A stretch of DNA of 64,000 bases. It comes from Archivesica marissinica. Lineage: Eukaryota > Mollusca > Bivalvia > Venerida > Vesicomyidae. The DNA lies in NCBI GenBank assembly GCA_014843695.1, contig CM026390.1, positions 12,564,904 to 12,628,903 of the forward strand, written 5' to 3'. Positions within the stretch are counted from its first letter, which is position 1; every line of letters begins with the position of its first letter. This document shows, one piece after another, positions 43,456-55,294 of this stretch. The translations under genes and the position numbers were made by a program. Under the pieces are notes generated by a model that made no database searches, was not told where the DNA came from, and saw only the letters and a program-made list of their open reading frames with translations.

Positions 43456-43692
43456 CCCTTTCAACACTACAGGCCTCTAAATAGATTTACAAAAAGTGTA
43501 GATCCAGATGAGCCGGCTCGTGATGAACCGTCTCATCAGGATCTGCACTTTTTGCCAGTAATAATTATTACTATTTTTAGATAAAATTACCCATTTTGAT
43601 AAATGAACTGGTCCAAAGGTAATTTTCTTATTAATTTATTGGTCTAAAAGTATCATGCACCAGTCCATGTCAGTTACTTGGAGTTGAATGGG
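43456..43692. mobile_element. TTAA-flanked MITE, 237 bp
   Basis: Begins CCCTTTCAAC and ends GTTGAATGGG, with TTAA on each side (43452-43455 and 43693-43696). Interior matches the copy at 50629-50806 in the opposite orientation, plus a 59-bp segment with the near-palindrome GATGAGCCGGCTCGTGATGA. TTAA targets and CCC/GGG ends are the signature of piggyBac-type elements. Confidence 0.85.
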
Positions 43693-43696
43693 TTAA

Positions 43697-45361
43697 TGAA
43701 GATTAGTTTAGATGGTCCATAGGAAGCTGCAGTTGATTTTAAGAGAGCATTTAGTAAGTGGGCAGAGAAGAAGCAGCGGCGAATATGTAATGTGTGGAAG
43801 TGAAATGCGAGTGTTTAGTGTAGATTTAGTTAAGCTAGGTGATCGTGATCAGGCTGAGATGCTGATAGAAGTTTGAAATGTGTTATATGAACCCTGAAAT
43901 TGAATATGTGCTATTTGACACGACATGGTTAAAGCGACACTACATCGGTGAAAACACAAATGTCTGCAGAATGTAATTTCCTATTATATGGTATAATTCT
44001 TTCCAAATATTTGCCTCAAGAACTGAATATTTCAACTAATAAGCAAACGTCGTATACGCGGTTTGTTAACATAACAAAATAATGTCAATATGGTCGTCAT
44101 TCATGCGTAATACAAAGCGTGTATCCTGAATAACACGAGTTATGCTACATATTTACCGTGATATCTCACATGAGTGCCTATGCATATTTATTTGTAGACT
44201 AATCTTAATTAAATTATCTCTAATCGAAAGTATCGTGTGTTTAGTATTGACTTCAATGACAACAAACGTCAATTCAGGAGCGCGGGATGACCATTATATA
44301 AAATCCTACTTTCACTTTTGAAAATTTGTATTTCACGTTTGACAGTTTGTATACCACAAAAACACTGTTAAATTGATTCAATGTTAGTGTTCGATGTATT
44401 CAGAAGAATTTGTAGTAGTAATGCATTTATACGTGAACAAACTGCATATTATTGCTTTTTGCGATGTAATGTCGCTTTAAATGTGCTATGTAAATTTTTA
44501 CAATATTTATTATAAGGTGGTGGATTTATTTGTATGTATGTTGAATTATTAATCACACTCATTGAACATGACTTCCCTTTTCTTTACATCCCCAAAACAG
44601 TAAGGAAGATATGGAGGTATTGCATACTATGGAGTCAACTGCGATCCGTTGCGACTGTAATAGAGGAGAATGGCGTAAAACAATAAAATGGAGAAGACAT
44701 TTTGTTTGCTCTGGACTGGGGGGTGGGGGGAGGAGTATTGCTAAAAAAACTGGTGACATTTTTATTTTCTCCAGTTTGGAAACCCTGTAATCCATTCTAT
44801 AACATTAAAACATTTATATGAAGATGGTGTAAATCTACTCTATGAAAGACATCAACAAATCATTTCTTAATTTACATGAACTGTGAAGGTTGTTTACATG
44901 AACTGTGAAGGTTGTTTATACTTTCAATGTAACACATGAACACAGTTTGCATTGCAAATTGCATGGCACAATAAAGTTTTATCAGTCTAAGACGTCTATG
45001 GATTTGCCGCAACATGGGGGTTTAACAGAAAACAACAAACACATCACAGAAGGTGATGAACGCCCCCGAAGCTTATAACCATAGCAGAAGAAGTTACAGC
45101 CCGGACTATGAATGCCCCCGAAGCTTATAGCCATAGCAGAAGAGGTTACAGCCCGGACTTGAAATAATGACTCGGTTGAACGTACCCAAAATGCATTATG
45201 TGTCTTTCCTTTTGTTTTCTGTAGCCACACAAACGGAATTCTAGACTGTAAATCTATTGCTATCTATGCCACGTAAGTAACATTTTATGGGTACGGACAG
45301 TGCGAAAATTATATGCCTCCCTTCGTGGGGCATAAAAACAGCACATACATATAGATAAATA
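43697..45361. other. Unassigned spacer with small duplications
   Basis: No gene supported. CATGAACTGTGAAGGTTGTT is tandemly doubled near 44876-44920. A segment of about 49-57 bp with GCCCCCGAAGCTTATA and GTTACAGCCCGGACT is doubled at 45061-45160. Confidence 0.45.
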
Positions 45362-45369
45362 ATGATTAT

Positions 45370-46694
45370 CCATTTACATTACAAATGTATACAGATGTGG
45401 AAACATTTACATTACAAATGTATACAGATGTGCAAACATTTACATTACAAATGTATACAGATGTGCAAACATTTACATTACAAATGTATACAGATGTGGA
45501 AACATTTACATTACAAATGTATACAGATGTGGAAACATTTACATTACAAATGTATACAGATGTGGAAACATTTACATTACAAATGTATACAGATGTGGAA
45601 ACATTTACATTACAAATGTATACAGATGTGCAAACATTTACATTACAAATGTATACATAAGTGCAAACATTTACATTACAAATGTATACAGATGTGGAAA
45701 CATTTACATTACAAATGTATACAGATGTGGAAACATTTACATTACAAATGTATACAGATGTGCAAACATTTACATTACAAATGTATACATAAGTGCAAAC
45801 ATTTACATTACAAATGTATACATAAGTGCAAACATTTACATTACAAATGTATACAGATGTGCAAACATTTACATTACAAATGTATACATAAGTGCAAACA
45901 TTTACATTACAAATGTATACATAAGTGCAAACATTTACATTACAAATGTATACATAAGTGCAAACATTTACATTACAAATGTATACATAAGTGCAAACAT
46001 TTACATTACAAATGTATACATAAGTGCAAACATTTACATTACAAATGTATACATAAGTGCAAACATTTACATTACAAATGTATACATAAGTGCAAACATT
46101 TACATTACAAATGTATACAGATGTGGAAACATTTACATTACAAATGTATACAGATGTGGAAACATTTACATTACAAATGTATACAGATGTGCAAACATTT
46201 ACATTACAAATGTATACATAAGTGCAAACATTTACATTACAAATGTATACAGATGTGGAAACATTTACATTACAAATGTATACAGATGTGCAAACATTTA
46301 CATTACAAATGTATACATAAGTGCAAACATTTACATTACAAATGTATACATAAGTGCAAACATTTACATTACAAATGTATACATAAGTGCAAACATTTAC
46401 ATTACAAATGTATACATAAGTGCAAACATTTACATTACAAATGTATACATAAGTGCAAACATTTACATTACAAATGTATACAGATGTGGAAACATTTACA
46501 TTACAAATGTATACAGATGTGGAAACATTTACATTACAAATGTATACAGATGTGGAAACATTTACATTACAAATGTATACATAAGTGCAAACATTTACAT
46601 TACAAATGTATACATAAGTGCAAACATTTACATTACAAATGTATACATAAGTGCAAACATTTACATTACAAATGTATACAGATGTGGAAACATA
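45370..46694. repeat. 33-bp minisatellite, about 40 copies
   Basis: Unit CATTTACATTACAAATGTAT plus one of three endings: ACAGATGTGGAAA, ACAGATGTGCAAA or ACATAAGTGCAAA. Because 33 is a multiple of three, frames stay open on both strands over the whole array; coding is unlikely. Variants are clustered, showing local amplification. Confidence 0.97.
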
Positions 46695-46789
46695 AGGAAA
46701 CAAATAATTAAAGAATGAAAATCCATTCATAACCCAATACAATCAATTCAGGGAAGACAACCCCTAGTAGACTAGTACTTTAGTACCAA

Positions 46790-48345
46790 TTTACTACCGG
46801 GAACTCGAGTAACTACTATACACGTGGAGTACTCCAGTACCAATCTACTAGCCATGTAGTTGCAATACTTCACAGTGCTCCAGTACCAATCTACTAGCCA
46901 TGTAGTTGCAATACTTCAGAGTACTCCAGTACCAATCTACTAGCCATGTAGTTGCAATACTTCAGAGTACTCCAGTACCAATCTACTAGCCATGTAGTTG
47001 CAATACTTCAGAGTACTCCAGTACCAATCTACTAGCCATGTAGTTGCAATACTTCAGAGTACTCCAGTACCAATCTACTAGCCATGTAGTTGCAATACTT
47101 CAGAGTACTCCAGTACCAATCTACTAGCCATGTAATTGCAATACTTCACAGTACTCCAGTACCAATATACTAGCCATGTAGTTGCAATACTTCAGAGTAC
47201 TCCAGTACCAATCTACTAGCCATGTAGTTGCAATACTTCAGAGTACTCCAGTACCAATCTACTAGCCATGTAGTTGCAATACTTCAGAGTACTCCAGTAC
47301 CAATCTACTAGCCATGTAGTTGCAATACTTCAGAGTACTCCAGTACCAATCTACTAGCCATGTAGTTGCAATACTTCAGAGTACTCCAGTACCAATTTAC
47401 TAGCCATGTAATTGCAATACTTCACAGTACTCCAGTACCAATCTACTAGCCATGTAATTGCAATACTTCAGAGTACTCCAGTACCAATTTACTAGCCATG
47501 TAATTGCAATACTTCACAGTACTCCAGTACCAATCTACTAGCCATGTAATTGCAATACTTCAGAGTACTCCAGTACCAATTTACTAGCCATGTAATTGCA
47601 ATACTTCAGAGTACTCCAGTACCAATGTACTAGCCATGTAGTTGCAATACTTCACAGTACTCCAGTACCAACCTACTAGCCATGTAATTGCAATACTTCA
47701 GAGTACTCCAGTACCAATTTACTAGCCATGTAATTGCAATACTTCAGAGTACTCCAGTACCAATCTACTAGCCATGTAATTGCAATACTTCAGAGTACTC
47801 CAGTACCAATTTACTAGCCATGTAGTTGCAATACTTCACAGTATTCCAGTACCAATCTACTAGCCATGTAATTGCAATACTTCAGAGTACTCCAGTACCA
47901 ATTTACTAGCCATGTAGTTGCAATACTTCACAGTACTCCAGTACCAATGTACTAGCCATGTAGTTGCAATACTTAGAGTACTCCAAGTACCAATCTACTA
48001 GCCATGTAATTGCAATACTTCAGAGTACTCCAGTACCAATTTACTAGCCATGTAATTGCAATACTTCAGAGTACTCCAGTACCAATTTACTAGCCATGTA
48101 ATTGCAATACTTCACAGTACTCCAGTACCAATCTACTAGCCATGTAGTTGCAATACTTCACAGTACTCCAGTACCAATGTACTAGCCATGTGGTTGCAAT
48201 ACTTAGAGTACTCCAGTACCAATCTACTAGCCATGTAATTGCAATACTTCACAGTACTCCAGTACCAATTTACTAGCCATGTAGTTGCAATACTTTTGAA
48301 TACTTAAGTACCAATCTACTACTCGAGTAACTACAATACATGCAT
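46790..48345. repeat. 46-bp minisatellite, about 33 copies
   Basis: Unit CAGTACCAATCTACTAGCCA, TGTAGTTGCAATACTTCAGA, GTACTC. Common variants are TGTAATTG, TTCACAG and AATTTACT, in a mixed order. It starts 96 bp after the 33-bp array ends. Confidence 0.97.
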
Positions 48346-48674
48346 AGTGCTTGAGTACTGGCTACATTTATGTCCCTAATTAAATCCAATTTAATATTAA
48401 TACAAAGTGATATGTGTTGTATAAATAGTAAATACCCATAATTCCAAATGAAAAAAATATGTTATTGCTTCGTATTAATATGGACCAATTTATTCTTGGA
48501 ATGTTTTTGTTCTTGGAAGTTGATCAAATGCTACACATAGTTTGCTATTGTGTCATCAGACCATAACTAAATCAAGCAAATTCGATGAATTTATATCCCG
48601 TACGTGCAAATTTGTGAATGCATGGGTCAATTCCCACGAATAGTGCATGTGCACCACCACACAATGGTGACATA
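48346..48674. other. Unassigned spacer
   Basis: No gene recognised. Confidence 0.35.
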
Positions 48675-48852
48675 CAGTCAATCCTGTCTTAAACAGTCAG
48701 CCAAGGGAATCACAGAAAGTGGCAGCTTAGTGCAGGTGGCTGCTTAATAGAAGTGAAATGTATAGTAAAATAACATATTGGGAATCTGGAAACTGGCTGT
48801 TTATTACAGGTTGGCAACTTAATGGAAGTGACCACTAATATAGGTTTGACTG
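48675..48852 (-). mobile_element. TA-flanked MITE, 178 bp
   Basis: Ends CAGTCAATCCTG and (T)AGGTTTGACTG, flanked by TA at 48673-48674 and 48853-48854. Interior in reverse matches the copy at 52915-53093 (AGCCAAGGGAATCACAGAAA, GGTGGCTGCTTAATAGAAGT, ATATTGGGAATCTGG). Confidence 0.85.
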
Positions 48853-48956
48853 TATATCTATTTTTAAGTTTCTAGCATTCTATTCATTGGTTACTGAAAA
48901 CTGACTCCAGATGGCAGACGGACAATGCCAAATCAATATCCCTGGGCCTCGATGAA

Positions 48957-49240
48957 ATGTGTTTTACGTTTATTTATCGTCGCTACCGGTTACCCATATG
49001 AGCGACACCTCCTGAATAGATTGGTCATTTTAGATTTTGGAGGATAGTGCAATGATACAGAGACCCATTCCAGAGTCTCCTCTGGTTCTTTTACGTGCAC
49101 GATGTACAGCACCGACACAAGACCTCGGTTTAACGTCCCATCTGAAAGACTGTTAATTTTATTAGGGTCAGACGGGGGATCGAACCTGCGATCCCTGGAT
49201 TACCAGTCCAGCGTGTTACCACTGGACTACAGATCCGTCT
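48957..49240 (-). mobile_element. SINE family A copy, full length
   Basis: Reverse: TTTTACGTTTATTTATCGTC, GGAGGATAGTGCAATGATAC, GGGGGATCGAACCTGCGATC, CCACTGGACTACAGATCCGT. Confidence 0.9.
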
Positions 49241-49362
49241 GTATCGATGAAATGGCAGAGGATAGTAATATTTGTATTGCTCAATGTGTCTGTTACCCAC
49301 TGAGTGCTAGTGCTACAACATTATTAATACATAATAAGTTATTAATTATATGTTATATTTCG

Positions 49363-49608
49363 GGGTTTACGCCTGCATCAGCACCATTTCGGGCTATATC
49401 GCCGGCGGGCAGTTTACCTAACAACACCTTTCCTGGGCAGGCTCCAGCGGTTAACCAGTACTTGGGTGCATCAACCTCCATAAGAAACTGCCAACTTTTT
49501 CATATAAATGAGACACGGTCCGAGCGGGGCTCGAACCCGTGACTATCAGTGATGATAGATTACAGTGGTATACAAGTCAGCGACCTTAACCACTCGACCA
49601 CGGAGGCG
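49363..49608 (-). mobile_element. SINE family D copy, full length
   Basis: Reverse: GTTTACGCCTGCATCAGCAC, TTTCCTGGGCAGGCTCCAGC, GCGGGGCTCGAACCCGTGAC, CCACTCGACCACGGAGGCGG. Very close to the copy at 24940-25196. Confidence 0.9.
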
Positions 49609-49993
49609 GACGAAAAGTTATTAATTAAAGGCATGCTGGGTAAAATAAAGACTACTAATTGTAGCAGACGTCAGTTCATTAACGCGTTTTTCTTATTCGT
49701 AACTGAAAACTCTAGAAATATGTCCTGGAATTTAATTAGACTTGTGCCGTTACGACACAATTTTAATGTAATTACACGACATATTTCACTGTTGTTTTCA
49801 CCAAGTTTCAAGTTTCAAATTTATTGGCCTAATCAGCAACTATATTGCCTTTGGCCATTTACAATGATAGAAATATGGCATCACATCACAAAACATGTTA
49901 CATATATAAACAAATATAATACATTTAAGAAACAGTAGTAATTGACAGGGTATTACTATTAATGACATAGCTTCTTTGATGTACAAACATTAA

Positions 49994-52495
49994 TCAAATA
50001 TTTTTATTTTTGCATGACATGATAGATATAAATTTATTTATTGATGGCCATGCTATGTAGCCCAAATATTTCAATCTTATATCTCTGTATTTTTCACAAC
50101 ATAATATAAAATGGTATTCTGATTCAATTACATTTTGATTGCATAATTTACCTAACCTATTGTTTCTATCAATACCATTAAATCTTCCAAATTCAATTTC
50201 TAATTTATGGGATGTTAATCTTAAACATGTAAAACATTGACGTAAACTATCACTAGAGATTTGATCAATATAGTCTTCATAACGGAATGTCAGCTTAAAT
50301 TTACAATAATAATCAAGTTTCGACATTGTGTTTACTGATGTGTTCCAGTCGCGTAATCTCATTTTAAACATAGGTAAATAGTTAATATTAGCATCAAAAT
50401 TGAGTCGAAAATTTGTGAAACCGAGATGATCAATTAAGGAATTAACTCGGCTAGCCCAACATTTAACGTTAACGTTATTACACAGATCGGCATACATATT
50501 ATACATTGGAGAATCAACATTTTTCATTACTTTAAACCAAAATTTAATTACTCTCTCTTTACATATAACAGATAATAATAATCGTCCTAATTCACCATAT
50601 ATAGCATTGGTAGGTGTTTGCAGCTTAACCCATTCAACCCCAAGTAACTCACATGGACTGGTCCATGATATTCATAAACCAATAAATGAATCAGAAAATC
50701 ACACTTGGACAAGTTCATTTATCAAAATGGGTAATTATATCTAAAAATATTCATATCACTGGCAAAAAGTGCAGATCCTATTTAGAGGCCTGTGGGGTTG
50801 AAAGGGTTAACACCCAAAATATATTTACAAAATCTCAAATGTAATTTATCGACATCCTTTAGGTTGTAGAAACCCCAAACCTCAGAAGCATATAAAATAA
50901 TAGGTACAATCATTGTATCAAACAACTTAAGTTTAGTTGTAACATCCATATGTACTCTATCGAATAATGACAATAAATTGTGATAAGCTCTTAATGCTTG
51001 ATCCTGTAAACATTTTATAGCACCACTTAAAGTTCCTGTATATGCAAACTTAATACCAAGATATGTAAAGCTATCAACAATATCTATTTGTTTTCCATTC
51101 ATAAGATAACATTATGATTATGTTTACGCTTTTCAAATATACAAATTGTTGTTTTATTTACATTTATAGTTAAGCCCCATTTCACAGAATACTGGTAAAT
51201 ACTATCAATTTGAGATTGTAGACTCCTGGCATCTGTCGTGAACAAAACAATATCATTAGCAAATAATATTAAATACAAGGATAATAAATCCAGATCTTTT
51301 TCAGTTAACGAGTTAACATCCAAATTTTCAATAATATCATTAATAAATATAATAAATAACAAAGGTGATAAGGGCTCACCTTGTTTTAACCCAATTGTAA
51401 CATCAAAGAAATCTGAAAATGTCATATTATTAAGCATTTTCATGCAAGATTGAACTCTGTTATAAATACATTTTAGCATGTTAACCATTTTACAGCTTAC
51501 GCCAGATTGGATTCATTTTCCCCACAAAGCATCCCGATTTACGGTATCAAAAGCACGTTGATAATCTATAAATATGCACCAAAGCTTGTCATTTTTAGAT
51601 AATACCTTTTGAATTATTGAGTATAGCAAAAATATAGCATCAGCTGTAGAACGGTTATCTCTAAAACCAAACTGAAAATCATTAAAAACATGCTCGAATT
51701 CACACCACTTGTTAATGCGATTCCTTAAAATCAAGGAAAATATCTTACCCATGCTGTTAACTAACGTAATCCCTCTATAATTGGAAGGGTCATTTTTATC
51801 TCCCTTTTTGTACAATGGAACAATGACTCCCTTGGTCCATGCCTCGGGATAAGTACATGTATCAAATATATGATTAAAAATCAGACATAAATATGGTGAT
51901 ATAAAATTATTCGAGTCAATAAAGAAATCAGATACATTTTTATTATAATCACAACTTTTATAACGATTTAACATGGAAATAGTTTTTTGTACTTCTTCTA
52001 CAGTGATTGTTTTGTCTAATTGTTCAACAGTGACCGTATTGCTATGTAAATCATCAGAAAGATATGTGTTAGGTTCTGCATCGTTTGAACTATTAGAAAA
52101 ATGTTTTGCAAAATCGCCTAAGTGAATGTCACTAGCATAATTACTAGCTTGTTTATATTTATTTAAATATTTCCAAAATTTACGTGGTGAGTTTTTACTT
52201 AAGCTTGACAATTTCTGCTTCTCTTTATAATAGAATTTCCATTTAACACGTCGTTTGGTCTTAACAAAGTTTCTTCTGCAAAACAAAAAATTTAGTTTGT
52301 TTTCTTCAGATTTATTTGTAAAAAATTTCCTTTTAGATTCCAAAAATACAGCTTTATTTTGACGGCACTCATCGTTAAACCATAATGATTTACATTTTTT
52401 AGACTTTGGTTTGGTTGAATAGGTTTTACCAAAACACTTAAAAGAGACATCATAGACTGTATTAGAGAATTCATGAATACATTGCTAGCGTGCAA
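49994..52495 (-). pseudogene. LINE reverse transcriptase, broken, catalytic Asp mutated
   Basis: Starts inside the ORF (5' end lost). In order: a basic linker (KRRVKWKFYYKEKQK), RT blocks ITVEEVQKTISMLNRYKSCD, GVIVPLYKKGDKNDPSNYRG, FNDFQFGFRDNRSTADAIF, FIDYQRAFDTVNRDALWGK, then after a frame break at about 51510 GLKQGEPLSPLLFIIFINDI and LFANDIVLFTTD. The FADD box reads FAND, so one metal-binding aspartate is lost. Further blocks are SFTYLGIKF and IILYASEVWGF. At codon pair GV|K the MITE (50629-50806) interrupts the frame. The C-terminus (KNVDSPMYNM to SCKNKNI, stop at 49994) holds a Cys/His cluster CNQNVIESEYHFILCC. Other frame breaks: about 52340 and 51100. Inactive. Confidence 0.88.
50629..50806. 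mobile_element. TTAA-flanked MITE inserted in the LINE
   Basis: 178 bp with ends CCCATTCAACCCC and GGGGTTGAAAGGG, flanked by TTAA at 50625-50628 and 50807-50810. Removing the element and one TTAA joins ILGV to KLQTPTNAIYGELG in one frame on the minus strand, which proves the boundaries and the 4-bp duplication. It lacks a 59-bp internal segment present in the copy at 43456-43692. Confidence 0.93.
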
Positions 52496-52912
52496 AGAGC
52501 TAACACATTCTAAATGTATGTGTCATTCCAATATTCAAAAGAAATAAGTCAGCACAGAATTATCGGGAGTGGTTATCAAAATGTTAAAAACATAACCAAT
52601 GTTCTAGAAAACTAAGTCAGGCAATTTGATATCTACGGTACCGGTATTTAATAACGTACTACTATCTTCATAAATTGTGCAATATTAGTATGTGCCCTTT
52701 TTTGATTACTGTGACTTTTTAAAACGGATTTGTTAAATTTAAATACAAACCTCATTAAAATCTGATCTTCAGATTATTACTGAGGAACAATCAGAATTGA
52801 TTATAACTGGCAAGCACAGCCTGGAAACAGTGAGGTAGTCTAAAATGTTATGTGCAACGTTAAAAAGATAAAAATGATCTTCAAAGTTACAGTTAAAAAC
52901 AGATGGTGTAAC
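52496..52912. other. Unassigned spacer
   Basis: No gene recognised upstream of the truncated LINE. Confidence 0.35.
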
Positions 52913-52914
52913 TA

Positions 52915-53093
52915 CAGTGAAACCTGTGTTAGTGGTCTCCTCTATTAAGCAGCCAACCTGTATTAAGCAACCAATACCCAGATTCCCAATATGTTGTTTT
53001 ATTATACATTTGACTTCTATTAAGCAGCCACCTGTGCTAAGCAGCCACATTCTGTGAATCCCTTGGCTGGCTGCTTAAGTCAGGTTTGACTGC
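52915..53093 (+). mobile_element. TA-flanked MITE, 179 bp
   Basis: Ends CAGTGAAACCTG and CAGGTTTGACTG, a 12-bp inverted repeat with one or two mismatches. TA lies at the left; CA at the right is probably a mutated TA. Interior CTATTAAGCAGCC repeats, CCCAATATGTTGTTTTATTA and CCCTTGGCTGGCTGCTTAA match the copies at 25877 and 48675. Size and TA target suggest a Tc1/mariner-type MITE. Confidence 0.85.
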
Positions 53094-53577
53094 ATACAAA
53101 AAGCACATGTCAATGTGTATGAATGTCTATAAGAAAATGTGACTGACTGACTATTAAATTGATTTAAAGTCGCCACCGCATAAATGCATTTGGGCGACTG
53201 AGTTTTCTAAGAAGATTAAAATACACATCATCTAAAAGTGATGGTCTTGTCTATCGTAATTATTATAACTAGATATTTAGGGCTATGAGGGTTGCTGTAG
53301 TTTCAGTGTGTGTTCGGTTTTCATATCTCCGACTGTCGCTCACACAAGAATTTGTGCCAGCGATAGTCGGGGGGTATGTATACTTCTAAGATGTCTAAGA
53401 AGAAAATATGAGTTCAATCAAACTTTAATGTGACCTCATTTATATAATTTCACAATGTGTATTGAATAGATAAACCTGGGCTGATGATGTACGATATGCC
53501 CATTGGTACTGACACTGATGATGAGGGAATAGAAGGCACTTGGTTGCTAAAACTTGTACGAGAATCTTAGTTTATAC
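53094..53577. other. Spacer with an imperfect hairpin
   Basis: No gene. TCTCCGACTGTCGCTCAC and CCAGCGATAGTCGGGGG (about 53326-53375) form an imperfect inverted repeat. Confidence 0.45.
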
Positions 53578-53770
53578 AAATTTAATTTAGCTTGATTGCT
53601 AAACAAGTTCTTACAACTTATATTAATCACTCTCGAGACCCGATTCCCTATGGGATCCATCACCACGAGGGGAGAGAGAAGAGGCATGTGGAATTTAAAT
53701 GCCTTGCCTAAGGGCACAATCGTAACAGTTCCAGCGAGGCACAAACTCACCACTGTGCTATCACAACGAG
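53578..53770 (-). mobile_element. SINE family C copy, head damaged
   Basis: Reverse: GATTGCTAAACAAGTTCTTA, TTAATCACTCTCGAGACCCG, ATGCCTTGCCTAAGGGCACA, ATCGTAACAGTTCCAGCGAG, CACTGTGCTATCACAACGAG. Confidence 0.85.
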
Positions 53771-53804
53771 AATCTGTGGTCATAGACCAGAGTTGATTCA
53801 AGAC

Positions 53805-54712
53805 CCATAGATCACAGTCGATATAACCAGTGATGCTACCATATGTCGTGTAGACCCATAGATCACAGTCGATATAACGAGTGATGCTACCATATGTCGT
53901 GTAGACCCATAGATCACAGTCGATATAACCAGTGATGCTACCATATGTCGTGTAGACCCATATATTACAGTCGATATAACCAGTGATGCTACCATATGTC
54001 ATGTAGACCCATAGATTACAGTCGATATAACCAGTGATGCTACCATATGTCGTGTAGACCCATAGATTACAGTCGATATAACGAGTGATGCTACCATATG
54101 TCGTGTAGACCCATAGATTACAGTCGATATAACCAGTGATGCTACCATATGTCATATAGACCCATAGATTACAGTCGATATAACCAGTGATGCTACCATA
54201 TGTCGTGTATACCCATAGATCACAGTCGATATAACCAGTGATGCTACCATATGTCGTGTAGACCCATAGATTACAGTCGATATAATGAGTGATACTACCA
54301 TATGTCGTGTAGACCCATAGATTACAGTCGATATAACCAGTGATGCTACCATATGTCATGTAGACCCATAGATTACAGTCGATATAACCAGTGATGCTAC
54401 CATATGTCGTGTAGACCCATAGATCACAGTCGATATAACCAGTGATGCTACCATATGTCGTGTAGACCCATAGATCACAGTCGATATAACCAGTGATGCT
54501 ACCATATGTCGTGTAGACCCATAGATCACAGTCGATATAACCAGTGATGCTACCATATGTCGTGTAGACCCATAGATTACAGTCGATATAACAAGTGATG
54601 CTACCATATGTCATGTAGACCCATAGATCACAGGCGATATAACGAGTGATGCTACCATATGTCGTGTAGACCCATAGATCACAGTCGATATAACCAGTGA
54701 TGCTACCAACAG
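53805..54712. repeat. 51-bp minisatellite, about 18 copies
   Basis: Unit GTAGACCCATAGATCACAGT, CGATATAACCAGTGATGCTA, CCATATGTCGT. 51 is a multiple of three, so a long minus-strand open frame is an artefact. Ends about 210 bp downstream of the CANT1 stop codon. Confidence 0.97.
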
Positions 54713-54923
54713 TCATGTATCAGGGATCAACTTCCTGGATGATTTGCGAGAGATTAGCTCCCTAAATGGATATACTTCTACATCTTTTGAGGCCAAAAGT
54801 TGATGTATAACTATAACCGGCTAAACTTCTGCACCTCTTCAGACAGTCTAGCTTGTTCCCTGATGTACATAACAGAATCCTGTGCATTCCCCTACATAAC
54901 ACAAAATTGCCAATAATAATTTT

Positions 54924-55294
54924 TCATATAAACTCTATCCCCTCAAATTTTATGTTATCAATTTTCTTTTCATTATATATGATATGACCGTCAATATCAA
55001 ACACTAATATATACGACGCTTTTATATCACCGTCTTCTTCCGATTTTAATGCTACTATCACATTGTTATTGGTCCCAGGAATGAATTTAAATGACGAGAA
55101 TCCATGAGTGGGATTGAGCTGACCTACTGTAGATACCTCGATTCTTTTGAAATCATCGCTCGCAGTAAGCATTATATTCGCTCCTTGTTTATTATTTGTA
55201 ATCTTGTTGTATCGTTCCTTGCTGGCTTGGCGCGGAAGAAAGAACCATCTTTGATGAATTACACTCCAGGCACAAGATTCATGAACCATATAAC
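54924..55294 (-). CDS. CANT1: CANT1 exon 3 and stop
   Basis: 371 nt; acceptor TGTATTTTATAG. Reads YMVHESCAWSVIHQRWFFLP, RQASKERYNKITNNKQGANI, PTHGFSSFKFIPGT, VALKSEEDGDIKASYILVFD and ends KFEGIEFI with the stop at 54924-54926. Confidence 0.95.

Larger units (their letters stand above)
49803..52495 (-). mobile_element. 5'-truncated LINE split by a MITE
   Basis: Non-LTR retrotransposon: RT-containing ORF 52495 to 49994, then a 3' UTR (49993-49803) ending CAATAAATTTGAAACTTGAA, a short repeat tail. The endonuclease part is missing, consistent with 5' truncation. Carries a MITE at 50629-50806. Same family as the fragment at 32227-33302. Jockey/CR1-like by general look; not tested. Confidence 0.85.

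Noticed and set aside
45362..46742. Open frames of about 450 codons on both strands
   Set aside because: They exist only because the 33-bp repeat is a multiple of three and lacks stops. Both strands are open at once and variants are not codon-aware.
39856..48345. CRISPR-like arrays
   Set aside because: Repeats are head-to-tail with no unique spacers, and the genome is eukaryotic.
53547..54716. 389-codon minus-strand frame with a 17-residue repeat
   Set aside because: A by-product of the 51-bp minisatellite. The non-repeat ends show no protein-like features and include a SINE.
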